From positions 62,001 through 126,000 of the forward strand of contig NZ_JALCZU010000009.1 in assembly GCF_023522835.1 (NCBI RefSeq): a DNA stretch of 64,000 nucleotides, written 5' to 3'. Position numbers and translations under genes: made by a program. Positions 27,660-36,506 of this stretch are shown here, piece after piece (the stretch's first letter is position 1; each line of letters opens with the position of its first letter). This DNA is from Oceanobacillus saliphilus. GTDB taxonomy: Bacteria; Bacillota; Bacilli; Bacillales; Amphibacillaceae. The notes beneath the pieces are model-generated. The model searched no databases. It was given only the letters and a program-made list of their open reading frames with translations, and was not told the origin of the DNA.

Positions 27660-28793
27660 TTACTTTTTATATTTGTCCAGTTTATCACCAATAACGTCTC
27701 CAAGCTGGAATCCAGATTGATCTTCAACTTTTTCATATTGTTTATATTCTTTTTCTTCCTGTTCCTGTTCCAATTCTTTTATGCTTAGTGAAATTCGTTC
27801 ATCTTTCTCATTGACATCAAGCACTTTGACATTCACCTTTTGGCCAATTTCAAGAACTTCCTGCGGCGTACCAATGTGGCGATTGGCAATTTGCGAAATG
27901 TGGACTAAACCTTCAACACCAGGCAGAATTTCAACAAAAGCTCCGAAGTTAACAAGACGTTTCACTGTACCTTCGACTGTAGAGCCGGCGGAAATCTGGT
28001 TTTCAATATCTGTCCATGGTCCAGGCAGTGTATTTTTATGTGATAATGAGATGCGCTCATTGTCACGGTCAACCGATAGGATTTCCACGTTGATTTTATC
28101 CCCTTCAGAGACTACGTCAGAAGCTTTAGCGACATGTTCATGGGCTAATTGCGAAATGTGAACGAGCCCATCAACACCACCGAGGTCGACAAATGCACCA
28201 AAGCTAGTAATCCGTTGAACGGTACCTTCCAATACTTGACCTGGTTCAAGTGATTGAAGAATATCATTTTTTCTTGCGTTTGCTTCTGCTTCCGCTACTG
28301 CACGATGGGAAAGGATAATTCGATTCTGATCTCTGTCAAGATCGGCAATTTTAACAGTTAATGGTTTATTCAGATACTCTGAGAAGTCTTCTACAAAATA
28401 AGTTTCCACTAAAGATGCCGGAATAAATCCACGAAGACCAACATCAACAACAAGTCCGCCTTTTACGACTTCCTTGACGATGGTTTCAAAAACTTCACCG
28501 TTCTTGTGTTTTGTCTCAAGATCTTCCCAGGCTGCTTCGGCATCTACTGCTTTTTTGGAAAGGATTATTTCATCGTCTTCCACTTTTTTAACTTTAAGTG
28601 TTACTGAATCGCCTTCTTTAACTACGTCAGCTGTTGATTCAACATGCATACTTGATAGTTCGCCAATTGGAAGAATACCTTCTGTTTTATAGCCAATATC
28701 GACAAGAACCTGCTTATCTTCCAATTTGATAATGGTTCCTGTTACAGTGTCTCCTACTTTCAATTCCTGTAAATCCTTGTTCTCTTCACTCAT
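27660..28793 (-). CDS. ypfD: S1-domain RNA-binding protein YpfD (ribosomal protein S1 homologue)
   Basis: 377 residues made of four S1 OB-fold repeats (about 13-80, 98-165, 184-252, 269-338) and a short acidic tail ending GFQLGDVIGDKLDKYKK. Homologue of S1, but with fewer domains than the proteobacterial protein; in Bacillus it is not essential. Two in-frame ATGs exist; the second, 9 bases after AGGAGG, has the better spacing. Own terminator. Confidence 0.93.
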   Translation of the reverse strand: MSEENKDLQELKVGDTVTGTIIKLEDKQVLVDIGYKTEGILPIGELSSMHVESTADVVKEGDSVTLKVKKVEDDEIILSKKAVDAEAAWEDLETKHKNGEVFETIVKEVVKGGLVVDVGLRGFIPASLVETYFVEDFSEYLNKPLTVKIADLDRDQNRIILSHRAVAEAEANARKNDILQSLEPGQVLEGTVQRITSFGAFVDLGGVDGLVHISQLAHEHVAKASDVVSEGDKINVEILSVDRDNERISLSHKNTLPGPWTDIENQISAGSTVEGTVKRLVNFGAFVEILPGVEGLVHISQIANRHIGTPQEVLEIGQKVNVKVLDVNEKDERISLSIKELEQEQEEKEYKQYEKVEDQSGFQLGDVIGDKLDKYKK

Positions 28794-28911
28794 ATCCATA
28801 GCCCTCCTAAGTACACTCCAAAATCCAATTTAAATGGAAATAGTAAGAATGATTTAAACTTATTCTTTCTATAACTTCTAATAATTACAATTATTTGTCA
28901 AGTAAAGTCAA

Positions 28912-29496
28912 TTAATTTTGGTGTTTTTCTTGTAAATACTTAATTTCCTGCATAATGGCATCTGCTGTTTCCTGTGGTGAGGATTTAGATGCTTTGTGCT
29001 GTTCCATATCCATCGGTTTACCGTAAACAACCTTTAATCTACTGAACGCTTTATAAGGGCCGATGATTGCACAGGGAATAATCGCAGCTTCAGAACGCAA
29101 TGCAAAAAAACCAACACCTGCTAACGGTTTGCCTAATTCACCTGTTTTGCTTCTTGTACCTTCTGGAAAGAGTCCAAGCGTCTTTCCTTCTTTTAAAATT
29201 TCAAGTCCCTTCCTTAAAGCATTTCTGTCAGAAAGGCCTCTCCTAACCGGAAATGCCTGGATTCCTAATAACAGTTTACCCAATATTGGTTTTTCAAACA
29301 ATTCACCTTTAGCCATAAAGTAGATGTCACGTGGTGAAGTGATACCGACTACCGGAGGGTCAAAGTTGGAAATATGATTGGAACAGATGATAACCGGCCC
29401 ATCTTTTGGAATATTTTCCTTTCCAATTACTTTAATGCGATATAGTGGATACAGTATCAATGCCACAATAAACCTTGCAAATTTGTATAAACTCAT
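28912..29496 (-). CDS. plsC: lysophospholipid acyltransferase, PlsC family
   Basis: 194 residues with the acyltransferase box NHISNFD (H41, D46) and the substrate-binding PEGTRS. Acylates 1-acyl-glycerol-3-phosphate (or a related lysophospholipid) at the membrane; a hydrophobic N-terminal segment (about 8-20) could anchor it. Lies between cmk and ypfD, as in many Bacillaceae. The exact acceptor is inferred from the family. Confidence 0.9.
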   Translation of the reverse strand: MSLYKFARFIVALILYPLYRIKVIGKENIPKDGPVIICSNHISNFDPPVVGITSPRDIYFMAKGELFEKPILGKLLLGIQAFPVRRGLSDRNALRKGLEILKEGKTLGLFPEGTRSKTGELGKPLAGVGFFALRSEAAIIPCAIIGPYKAFSRLKVVYGKPMDMEQHKASKSSPQETADAIMQEIKYLQEKHQN

Positions 29497-29517
29497 ATTT
29501 TTCGCCCCTTGAACCTT

Positions 29518-30207
29518 TTAGATATTATTATTTAACCTGCTAATATTAACTTCTTGCAAAATCAGTTCTGCTACTTGAGTAATAGTTAAGGAAGTAGTAT
29601 CAACCTCAATAGCATCTCTTGCTTTGATTAAAGGTGATGCTTCACGGCTAGAGTCAATCCTATCTCGCTCTTCAATTTCCTTCCTGAGCACCTCCATACT
29701 GGAAGCAATTCCTTTTTTTACATTTTCTTCATATCTGCGTTTCGCTCTTTCCTCAACGGAGGCAACCAGAAATATTTTAACCTCGGCATCTGGAAGGACA
29801 TGAGTTCCAATATCTCTCCCATCCATGACGACACCACGGTTTATTGCCAAGTCCTGTTGTCTTTTCACCATTTCCGTTCTCACTGAAGCGTGTTTAGCCA
29901 CATAGGAAACTTTTGTGGTCACATCTTGAAAACGTATCTCTTTTGTAACATCCGTACCATCCAGTAAAACAATCTGTCCTTCATTCGTTTGTCTTAATTG
30001 TATTTCTGTATGCAACAACAAATGAAAGACTGCTGATTCATTATCCAATTCGATGTTTTCGTTCAGCGCTTTTAATGTCAACGCTCGATACATTGCACCT
30101 GTGTCAATGTAGATATATGACAGTTTTTCGGCAACTATCTTTGCAACTGTACTCTTACCGGCAGCTGCTGGTCCATCAATAGCTATTGCGATTTTCTTTT
30201 CGTTCAT
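29518..30207 (-). CDS. cmk: cytidylate kinase
   Basis: Phosphorylates CMP/dCMP with ATP. 229 residues with P-loop GPAAAGKST (12-20), and the substrate-binding [16 protein letters not shown] at 30207 gives the normal length; the 19 extra upstream codons of the open frame have no support. Ribosome site AAGGA 9 bases upstream. Confidence 0.95.
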   Translation of the reverse strand: MNEKKIAIAIDGPAAAGKSTVAKIVAEKLSYIYIDTGAMYRALTLKALNENIELDNESAVFHLLLHTEIQLRQTNEGQIVLLDGTDVTKEIRFQDVTTKVSYVAKHASVRTEMVKRQQDLAINRGVVMDGRDIGTHVLPDAEVKIFLVASVEERAKRRYEENVKKGIASSMEVLRKEIEERDRIDSSREASPLIKARDAIEVDTTSLTITQVAELILQEVNISRLNNNI

Positions 30208-30279
30208 AATCCAAAATCCTTCCTCCTGTTGACCATTTGAAAACGTGCTATAATCCATTCGCATTCCATCTTATCTTTT

Positions 30280-30308
30280 AAAAAAACTTGGCAACTGCCA
30301 AGTTTTTT
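30280..30308 (-). terminator. terminator after ypfA
   Basis: Stem AAAACTTGGC/GCCAAGTTTT with a 4-base loop and a U-run (minus strand TTTTTTTAAAAG). Confidence 0.85.
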
Positions 30309-30356
30309 AGATTAACATATAGTTAATAATAACATATCCTAAATTTGTTGGTCTAA

Positions 30357-31016
30357 TTAAATAAGCTCTTTTTGCCGTGCTTCACGTTGTTTTTCAAAAC
30401 AGAACCTTACAATCTTTTGCCTGTCGCTATTACTTATGGAAATAAACTTCAATGATACCATATTCATTCTCGTATTCAGTTCTCTTATTAAAACAATTTC
30501 GGTTTGACCGTAAACATAATGGTATTCCTGATTTTGCATGGGCAATGGTAACCAAATATCGGTCTTTTGGCCGATTTCCAATTGGGTACTTGTTGGAACG
30601 ATTACCGCCAATCCACCACCACTTATATCGAAAGTTACTGTCGCAAAGGGGTGAAATTGATTATCCACACTATGAACTGCAATATCTAGTGAGGTTTCGA
30701 TTCTTACATATTCACGACGTTGAATGCGTTTCATATTTTTATTATCCGGAATAGTGATTGCCAAAGCGGGTATGTTCAATTTTATTCTTGCTGCTATCTG
30801 TGACGAAAACTTATAAACAGCTTGATCTTTTCCCATAAAGGTTGCTGTAATATAGGTGCCTTTCGAGAAAAATGCAGTTTTTTTCGTTTTCACATGGATC
30901 GGATAATCGATGATTAAAAATTTATCATTCTTTTCAATAATTTTACAGTGGTATTCATGTGTTTCCCCAGTTTCTATATCTTTTACTTCGAGATTTAGCA
31001 CTGTTCCTATTTTCAT
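30357..31016 (-). CDS. ypfA: PilZ-domain c-di-GMP receptor (YpfA/DgrA)
   Basis: 219 residues: N-terminal YcgR-like domain (1-95) and C-terminal PilZ domain with both c-di-GMP motifs, RRxxR (QRREYVR, near 101) and DxSxGG (DISGGG, near 130). In B. subtilis this receptor brakes flagellar motility when c-di-GMP is high. cheR in the window fits a motile cell. Monocistronic by its own terminator. Confidence 0.93.
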   Translation of the reverse strand: MKIGTVLNLEVKDIETGETHEYHCKIIEKNDKFLIIDYPIHVKTKKTAFFSKGTYITATFMGKDQAVYKFSSQIAARIKLNIPALAITIPDNKNMKRIQRREYVRIETSLDIAVHSVDNQFHPFATVTFDISGGGLAVIVPTSTQLEIGQKTDIWLPLPMQNQEYHYVYGQTEIVLIRELNTRMNMVSLKFISISNSDRQKIVRFCFEKQREARQKELI

Positions 31017-31362
31017 CTAAAGACCCCCAGACCTATATCCTACTATATGCTCATTATTACAGAAATTGAAAAAAAGGGAAAGGCTTTTTGCCAGTCCCTA
31101 AAGAAAAAATATACCGTAAAAAACTTGGCACTTCCCTGTATGTGTTAGTCTACAAAGGGATGACCTAAACTAAACGCCATGAACAGAATCGATTCATAGA
31201 AAGTTGACCTCCACCACAAATGAAATTATCGAAGTGGAGGTCAGGTCCTCTAATGCGGGGAGAAAAATTTGCCAGTAGCTATTTATTTACTCAACAACAG
31301 TCATGTCCAGCGCAAACGTCTAGCTTTGTCAGGGGTGCTTAGAAGTACCCCTTAGCTATTGG
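31017..31362. other. intergenic region ypeB-ypfA with inverted repeats
   Basis: About 350 bases. Contains an 11/10-bp inverted repeat TTGACCTCCAC (31204-31214) / GTGGAGGTCA (31234-31243), which has no U-run, and a short hairpin AGGGGT/ACCCCT (about 31332-31352). A segment at 31305-31335 (GTCCAGCGC ... CTTTGTCAGGGG) looks like a collapsed relative of the ypjA repeat. No gene or known RNA recognised. Confidence 0.45.
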
Positions 31363-32703
31363 TCAATTAGCTGCAAAATTGATTTCTGTTCCATCGAGTT
31401 TCTCTACCTTTTCTTCAAAGCCATTCATTGCATTGATAAAAATCCGGTACGTATCGTTGTCCAATACACCAAGAAATTCATATACTAAAACTTCCTCACC
31501 AAGATCATTGTCGATGATAGCCAGAAATTCTTCCTGTATGTCAACATTTGGATTAACCATTTTTTTCGCTTCTTCTGCTGAAATTTCCGGTTCTTTAAGA
31601 TCCCTGTCAGTGTGGTTCATATAATAGTTATTTGTTGATAAACCAAGAATATCGCCGTTGTCTAATGCGACTTTTACTTCGACTGCATCTGAATAAACGC
31701 GTACATCATCCTCATTGTATAGGAATGAATAAACACCGACATTATTATATTCACTGCTTTGGAAGAGCGACATATTTTCAAGATTAAAGGATTTGAGATA
31801 ATCCTGGGCTTTTTCAGCACCTTCATTCAAGCTGATTTGATTTTGAGCAATATCTCGGGAGACAAGAATACTTAGCGGGTGCCCACCTTGCTGTGACATG
31901 TCCATATAAGCTCTTTTCTCATCATTATGATAGGAGATACTGTACATCGGGACATCCGAACCTTCGCCGCTTTCTGCAATAGTTAAATTATCCTCATTTT
32001 GAACATTGAAAATTTCCTTGCTCTTATCGAGTGCTTCCTGTTCATTGATTTCCTGACCATTTAAGTACTTATATTTATGATCATTGGAGGTTCTTCCAAT
32101 GACAGAAGACTGAGAATTTGCTTCTGTGAATCCCTCTACAGACTTCTCAACAGTTCTAAAACCGTCTATAATCGTGTTATCCACTTGCTCATCCGGATTG
32201 GCAAGTGCGAGTTGAACGTCCATCCACCTTAAATTATTTTCGAGTGCGATATGCTGTACCTGTCTCAATTCGTCCTTTATGTCACCGGATTGACTGTATA
32301 ATTGCTTCAACGTTTCTGTTTCTTCCTCAGTAAGCGGTGAATCCTCAAGATTTCTTACAGCAGTTCGATAGGTGAAATCTCCTATTTCAGATAAAAATTC
32401 CTCCGTTTTGTTAAATGGAAGCAATCCCAGTGGCAACTGTCCGACATTGGACAATGCTTCTGATGTTAATCTCCAGATTTCCACAAACTGGGGAGATAAT
32501 CTTTCAGTGGAATTCATCGCTAACGTAGTACCAATCTGGTCATTCAGAAGATCCATATGATAACTTAGTTCATGGAAAGAACGCTGATACGTATTTTCTG
32601 CCTGAATTAAGATTGCGTTTTTTTCCTGATGCTCCCTGTAACCCCAAAAACCAGTACCGACCAACGCCAATGAAAGTACTCCGATTAGTATCCAACGAAC
32701 CAT
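31363..32703 (-). CDS. ypeB: germination protein YpeB
   Basis: 446 residues with an N-terminal signal-anchor (about 3-22) and three C-terminal PepSY-like repeats. YpeB partners with SleB: each is needed for the other to be stable and localised in the dormant spore, and YpeB holds the lytic enzyme inactive. Gene order sleB-ypeB (17 bases apart) is the standard forespore operon. Length agrees with B. subtilis (450). Confidence 0.95.
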   Translation of the reverse strand: MVRWILIGVLSLALVGTGFWGYREHQEKNAILIQAENTYQRSFHELSYHMDLLNDQIGTTLAMNSTERLSPQFVEIWRLTSEALSNVGQLPLGLLPFNKTEEFLSEIGDFTYRTAVRNLEDSPLTEEETETLKQLYSQSGDIKDELRQVQHIALENNLRWMDVQLALANPDEQVDNTIIDGFRTVEKSVEGFTEANSQSSVIGRTSNDHKYKYLNGQEINEQEALDKSKEIFNVQNEDNLTIAESGEGSDVPMYSISYHNDEKRAYMDMSQQGGHPLSILVSRDIAQNQISLNEGAEKAQDYLKSFNLENMSLFQSSEYNNVGVYSFLYNEDDVRVYSDAVEVKVALDNGDILGLSTNNYYMNHTDRDLKEPEISAEEAKKMVNPNVDIQEEFLAIIDNDLGEEVLVYEFLGVLDNDTYRIFINAMNGFEEKVEKLDGTEINFAAN

Positions 32704-32720
32704 CTATTACTCACACCTTT

Positions 32721-33542
32721 CTATTTACAGAATATATGCTTGCCAATTTTCTTGATTTGAGGCCTCGTCCAGATCCAACCGGATGTTGCAGTATCGGGAT
32801 TGAAATAATACGTTGCATTCCCTGATGGATCCCATCCGTTTATTGCATCGAGAACTGCTTCCCTTGCTCTTTCGTTCGGTGTCAGCCATATTTGACCGTC
32901 CGCTACAGCTGTAAACGCTCTCGGCTCAAAAATGACACCTGAAGCTGTATTGGGGAAAGTAGGACTCTCAATTCTGTTTATGATTACAGCTGCAACTGCG
33001 ACCTGACCTTCATATGGCTCACCACGAGCTTCACCGTAGACTGCATTTGCCATTAATTGTATGTCATTTTGTGAGTAGCCTTGCGGAACATTTACTGCAG
33101 TCACATCTTCTCCAGCAGTTTCTTCAGGAGTTTCTGCTTGGGGATCAGCTGGTGTCCCTGTGCGATCGACACCTCCATAATGAGTGAAGTCCTTTCCTTT
33201 ATTAATTTTTCCTTTTACATATCCCTCATCATAATTACTTGCTTTTACAAGTTTATCTTTGGTAGCTTGCCCGGCAAGACCATCAATTTCCATTCCAAAT
33301 TCATATTGGAAATTTCTTAAAGCCCAATAAGTACCCCAGCCAAATACGCCATCAATTTTTCCATTGTAAAATCCTAAATATTGTAACCTCGACTGCAACT
33401 CAATCACATCATCTCCAACTGCGCCGTGCTGGATTACCTGTTCACTGAAGGCGTTTACTGTTTTTATAGATGACTCTCCTTGCAGCCCAGCCAATGAGAA
33501 ACATATAATCATGAGTAAAAAGGCAACTCTCCGATAGGTCAT
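32721..33542 (-). CDS. sleB: spore cortex-lytic enzyme SleB
   Basis: Lytic transglycosylase that degrades muramic-lactam cortex peptidoglycan during germination. 273 residues: signal peptide (about 1-32), peptidoglycan-binding domain (about 42-95), a linker, and the catalytic Hydrolase_2 domain (about 155-273) with the glutamate-containing GEARGEPYEGQVAVAAV and AFTAVADGQIW. Good ribosome site (GGAGG). Confidence 0.96.
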   Translation of the reverse strand: MTYRRVAFLLMIICFSLAGLQGESSIKTVNAFSEQVIQHGAVGDDVIELQSRLQYLGFYNGKIDGVFGWGTYWALRNFQYEFGMEIDGLAGQATKDKLVKASNYDEGYVKGKINKGKDFTHYGGVDRTGTPADPQAETPEETAGEDVTAVNVPQGYSQNDIQLMANAVYGEARGEPYEGQVAVAAVIINRIESPTFPNTASGVIFEPRAFTAVADGQIWLTPNERAREAVLDAINGWDPSGNATYYFNPDTATSGWIWTRPQIKKIGKHIFCK

Positions 33543-33626
33543 TCTTTTTCCTCCTGTTCATCTCTAGTGAATTGCAGTTCTATTTTTTGTGTAATTACCC
33601 TTTTTATTCATGATTGCTGATTTAAT

Positions 33627-33665
33627 TAAAAAAACACCTGTAATTATTTCAATCACAGGTGTTTT
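33627..33665 (-). terminator. terminator overlapping the prsW stop
   Basis: 11-bp stem AAAACACCTGT/ACAGGTGTTTT with 13-base loop and a long U-run on the minus strand. The prsW stop TGA (33655-33653) is inside the hairpin. Confidence 0.85.
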
Positions 33666-34336
33666 TGTTCTTTATGAATATCATAGGAACTTATATAAGA
33701 ATCATTGGCTGTTTTCATTCGATGCAATGCTCGCATCCAAAGCAGAATCATAAATGGAATGAGCACATAAAACCAGCTATTTGTAAAACTTCTAAGGATA
33801 TAATTATATATTCCGTGTAATATAAACGGGAAGAGAAATGCAACTGCTATATTCAGGCTTTTATTGCCGGAATTCATCTTCGCCCTACCAAAATAAAATC
33901 CCATAATAACACCGAATAATGCATGTGAAGAAACAGGAAAGAAAGCTCTCCAAAAGGCATACTCAATTCCATTTGTTAATAGATAGAGAATGTTTTCTAC
34001 AGATGCAAAGCCTAAGCTAATTGAAACAGCATATACAATTCCATCATAATGATTGTCAAATTCTGGATGATGGTAAATGGCAAATAAAAAAATAAACCAC
34101 TTAAAAAACTCCTCAAATAATGCAATTTGAAAAAATGATTCGATAAAAATGCTATTGCTTATTTGCTCATTGGCAATGGCGTATTGTATAAACATAATTG
34201 GAAATACCAATAAAGCCCCAAAAATAAATGTTTTCATAATCAATGGAATTGGTTCTGTAATTCGATCTTTCAGATAGATGAAAGACATCAGAGCAACTAT
34301 GGGAGCTATTCCAGCAGATAAAATTGCAATCATCAT
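33653..34336 (-). CDS. prsW: intramembrane protease PrsW
   Basis: Multipass membrane glutamic-type protease of 227 residues. The PrsW motifs are present: EEFFK (E75-E76) in one helix and HALFGVIMGFYFG in another, with about seven hydrophobic segments. In B. subtilis it performs site-1 cleavage of the anti-sigma factor RsiW in response to envelope stress. sigW/rsiW are not in this window. Gene neighbours (sleB-ypeB, ansA/ypdA region) match the ypdC locus. Confidence 0.92.
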   Translation of the reverse strand: MMIAILSAGIAPIVALMSFIYLKDRITEPIPLIMKTFIFGALLVFPIMFIQYAIANEQISNSIFIESFFQIALFEEFFKWFIFLFAIYHHPEFDNHYDGIVYAVSISLGFASVENILYLLTNGIEYAFWRAFFPVSSHALFGVIMGFYFGRAKMNSGNKSLNIAVAFLFPFILHGIYNYILRSFTNSWFYVLIPFMILLWMRALHRMKTANDSYISSYDIHKEQKHL

Positions 34337-34421
34337 TACATACCTCTTTCCAATTACAGTACTTTTATCGTATCATTAAGTATCGATATTGGAAATAGAA
34401 AAAAGAGAGCAGGTGACATGA

Positions 34422-35387
34422 ATGAAACGTGTCTTGATTATACATACCGGGGGAACAATCTCCATGCTTGAAAACAAGGAAACCGGGGAAGTTAATTCTA
34501 CTGAGATGCATCCATTGACAGCTGTGTCTGATCAACTTAAATTGTATGCAGAAATTGATGAACATATATTATTCGATTTGCCCTCTCCGCAAATCACTCC
34601 TAAACATATGCTTGAACTTGCGAAAAAAATAAATGAGGTAATCGAAACATATGATGGAATTATTGTGACACACGGAACAGATACATTGGAGGAAACTGCT
34701 TATTTCCTAGATTTGGTGCTTCATACGAACAAGCCTGTTATCTTAACAGGAGCGATGAGATCCAGTAATGAAATTGGTTCAGATGCACTGTACAATCTGA
34801 TCAGTTCACTTCGAGTCACCATCCAAGATGAAGCAAAAAGCAATGGTGTACTTGTTGTAATGAACGATGAAATACATACTGCTGAAAATGTTACGAAAAC
34901 TTCCACTAGTAATGTAGCAACATTCCAAAGTCCACAATTTGGACCTATCGGAATGGTTACAAAGGATTCCATCATCTTTCATCGTACAGTGCTTTCCCAC
35001 CCCACACACCCAATTAAAGACATATCAAAGAAAGTTTTTTTACTAAAAGCCTATGCAGGAATGGATGACCATCTTCTCCATGCTATTAAAGCGGCAAATC
35101 CAGATGGTCTCGTTATTGAAGGGCTCGGGCAGGGCAATCTGCCGAAAACAACAGTTGAACCTTTACAGAAAATGATAGCCGAAAATATACCGGTCATTCT
35201 TGTTTCTCGATGCTACCAGGGAGTTGTACAGCCGACATATGGTTACGATGGTGGTGGAAAACAATTGAAAGAAATGGGTGTCATCTTCGCAAGAGGGGTA
35301 TCAGGCCCAAAAGCAAGAATCAAATTATTGATTGCTCTTGAAAAGACACAAAATCTGAAGGTATTAAAAGATCTCTTTGAAATATGA
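34422..35387 (+). CDS. ansA: type I L-asparaginase
   Basis: Hydrolyses asparagine to aspartate and ammonia. 321 residues with both active-site threonine motifs, HTGGTISM (8-15) and VTHGTDTLEETAYF (about 84-97). No signal peptide, so cytoplasmic. Divergent from prsW and convergent with ypdA. Unlike the usual ansAB operon no aspartase gene follows. Ribosome site AGGTGA. Confidence 0.94.
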   Translation: MKRVLIIHTGGTISMLENKETGEVNSTEMHPLTAVSDQLKLYAEIDEHILFDLPSPQITPKHMLELAKKINEVIETYDGIIVTHGTDTLEETAYFLDLVLHTNKPVILTGAMRSSNEIGSDALYNLISSLRVTIQDEAKSNGVLVVMNDEIHTAENVTKTSTSNVATFQSPQFGPIGMVTKDSIIFHRTVLSHPTHPIKDISKKVFLLKAYAGMDDHLLHAIKAANPDGLVIEGLGQGNLPKTTVEPLQKMIAENIPVILVSRCYQGVVQPTYGYDGGGKQLKEMGVIFARGVSGPKARIKLLIALEKTQNLKVLKDLFEI

Positions 35388-35395
35388 ATGAATCT

Positions 35396-35425
35396 AAAGG
35401 ATGGCAGAAGTTTCTGCTATCCTTT
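35396..35425. terminator. bidirectional terminator between ansA and ypdA
   Basis: 14-bp stem AAAGGATGGCAGAA/TTCTGCTATCCTTT with one G-U wobble and a very short loop. Lies between convergent genes and contains the ypdA stop codon (35419-35417). Confidence 0.75.
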
Positions 35426-36391
35426 CCTAATTGATTTTGCTATTCCCTCTCCATGAAAGCGGCCATTTTCTATAAAAATTTCATTATTATTGTATCCGGC
35501 TGCTACTACCCCTGCTATGTATGCACCTTGTATGTTTGTTTCATATGTTTCAGGGTTATGTGTGGGTTTTCCAGTCGATCTATCAAACTCAATCCCAATC
35601 ATATCCAGCAGTGAGTAATCAGGCTTATATCCGGTCATCGCAAAAACAAAATCATTTTTTAGCGTGCCTTTTTTACGGTCTACTGTATAATGAATTTCAT
35701 TATCCGTTATTTCTGTGACATGAGAATGAAAAATCATGTTTATTCTTCCTTTTTTTATCAAGGAATCAAATTCGGGCAGGATCCATGGTTTGATACTTTT
35801 TGAATATTCTTCTCCCCGATAAAAAACCGTTACCCTGGCGCCAGCTTTATGAAGTTCCAGCGCAGCATCCACAGCTGAATTCTTACCGCCAATTACCGCT
35901 ACATCTTTATCATAATAAGGATGGGCCTCCTTAAAATAATGCATGACTTTCGTTTTATTTTCTCCGGGAATCTCCAAGTAATTTGGCTGATCATAATACC
36001 CTGTCGCAATAATTACCTTATCAGCGGTGTAAGTTCTTTTCTGCCCATTGAATAATTCGGTGAAAATGGAAAATTGTCCCGTTAATTTTGTTATTGCTGT
36101 CACTCTTTCATAGGTATTCATGCGAAGTTCCTTTCTCTCTGCAACTTCACGATAATATGCGAGTGCCTGATTACGGACGGGTTTTTGATTTTCTGTTATA
36201 AAAGCCATATCCCCAATTTCCAGTTTGTCGCTCGAACTGAAAAATGTTTGGTGAGTGGGGAAATGATAGATCGTATTGACGACATTTCCTTTTTCAATGA
36301 TTAAAGGGTTGATTCCATGCTTTTTCAATTCCAGGGCACAGGACATCCCACAAGGTCCCCCGCCAACAATAATAACTTTTTCATACTCCAT
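35417..36391 (-). CDS. ypdA: bacillithiol disulfide reductase (YpdA/Bdr)
   Basis: Flavin, NADPH-dependent oxidoreductase that recycles oxidised bacillithiol. 324 residues with the FAD-binding GGGPCG; starting at the second of two tandem ATGs puts its cysteine at position 14, the residue described as catalytic in this family. A second nucleotide site VAVIGGKNSAVDAAL lies near 165-180, and the C-terminal GAYIAGVVAAGYN closes the FAD site. Located beside gudB as in B. subtilis. Confidence 0.93.
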   Translation of the reverse strand: MEYEKVIIVGGGPCGMSCALELKKHGINPLIIEKGNVVNTIYHFPTHQTFFSSSDKLEIGDMAFITENQKPVRNQALAYYREVAERKELRMNTYERVTAITKLTGQFSIFTELFNGQKRTYTADKVIIATGYYDQPNYLEIPGENKTKVMHYFKEAHPYYDKDVAVIGGKNSAVDAALELHKAGARVTVFYRGEEYSKSIKPWILPEFDSLIKKGRINMIFHSHVTEITDNEIHYTVDRKKGTLKNDFVFAMTGYKPDYSLLDMIGIEFDRSTGKPTHNPETYETNIQGAYIAGVVAAGYNNNEIFIENGRFHGEGIAKSIRKG

Positions 36392-36433
36392 CATCCTGCA
36401 CTTCCTTTATGTATTAAAGTTTGTTACGAAAAT

Positions 36434-36462
36434 AAAAAACTCTTAATGAATAAGAGTTTTTT
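36434..36462 (-). terminator. terminator after gudB
   Basis: 12-bp stem AAAAAACTCTTA/TAAGAGTTTTTT with 5-base loop; the minus-strand side runs into U residues. Confidence 0.85.
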
Positions 36463-36506
36463 ACATGTAGATACATGCAGCTATTAACTATGGCAACCGT
36501 GCTTGT

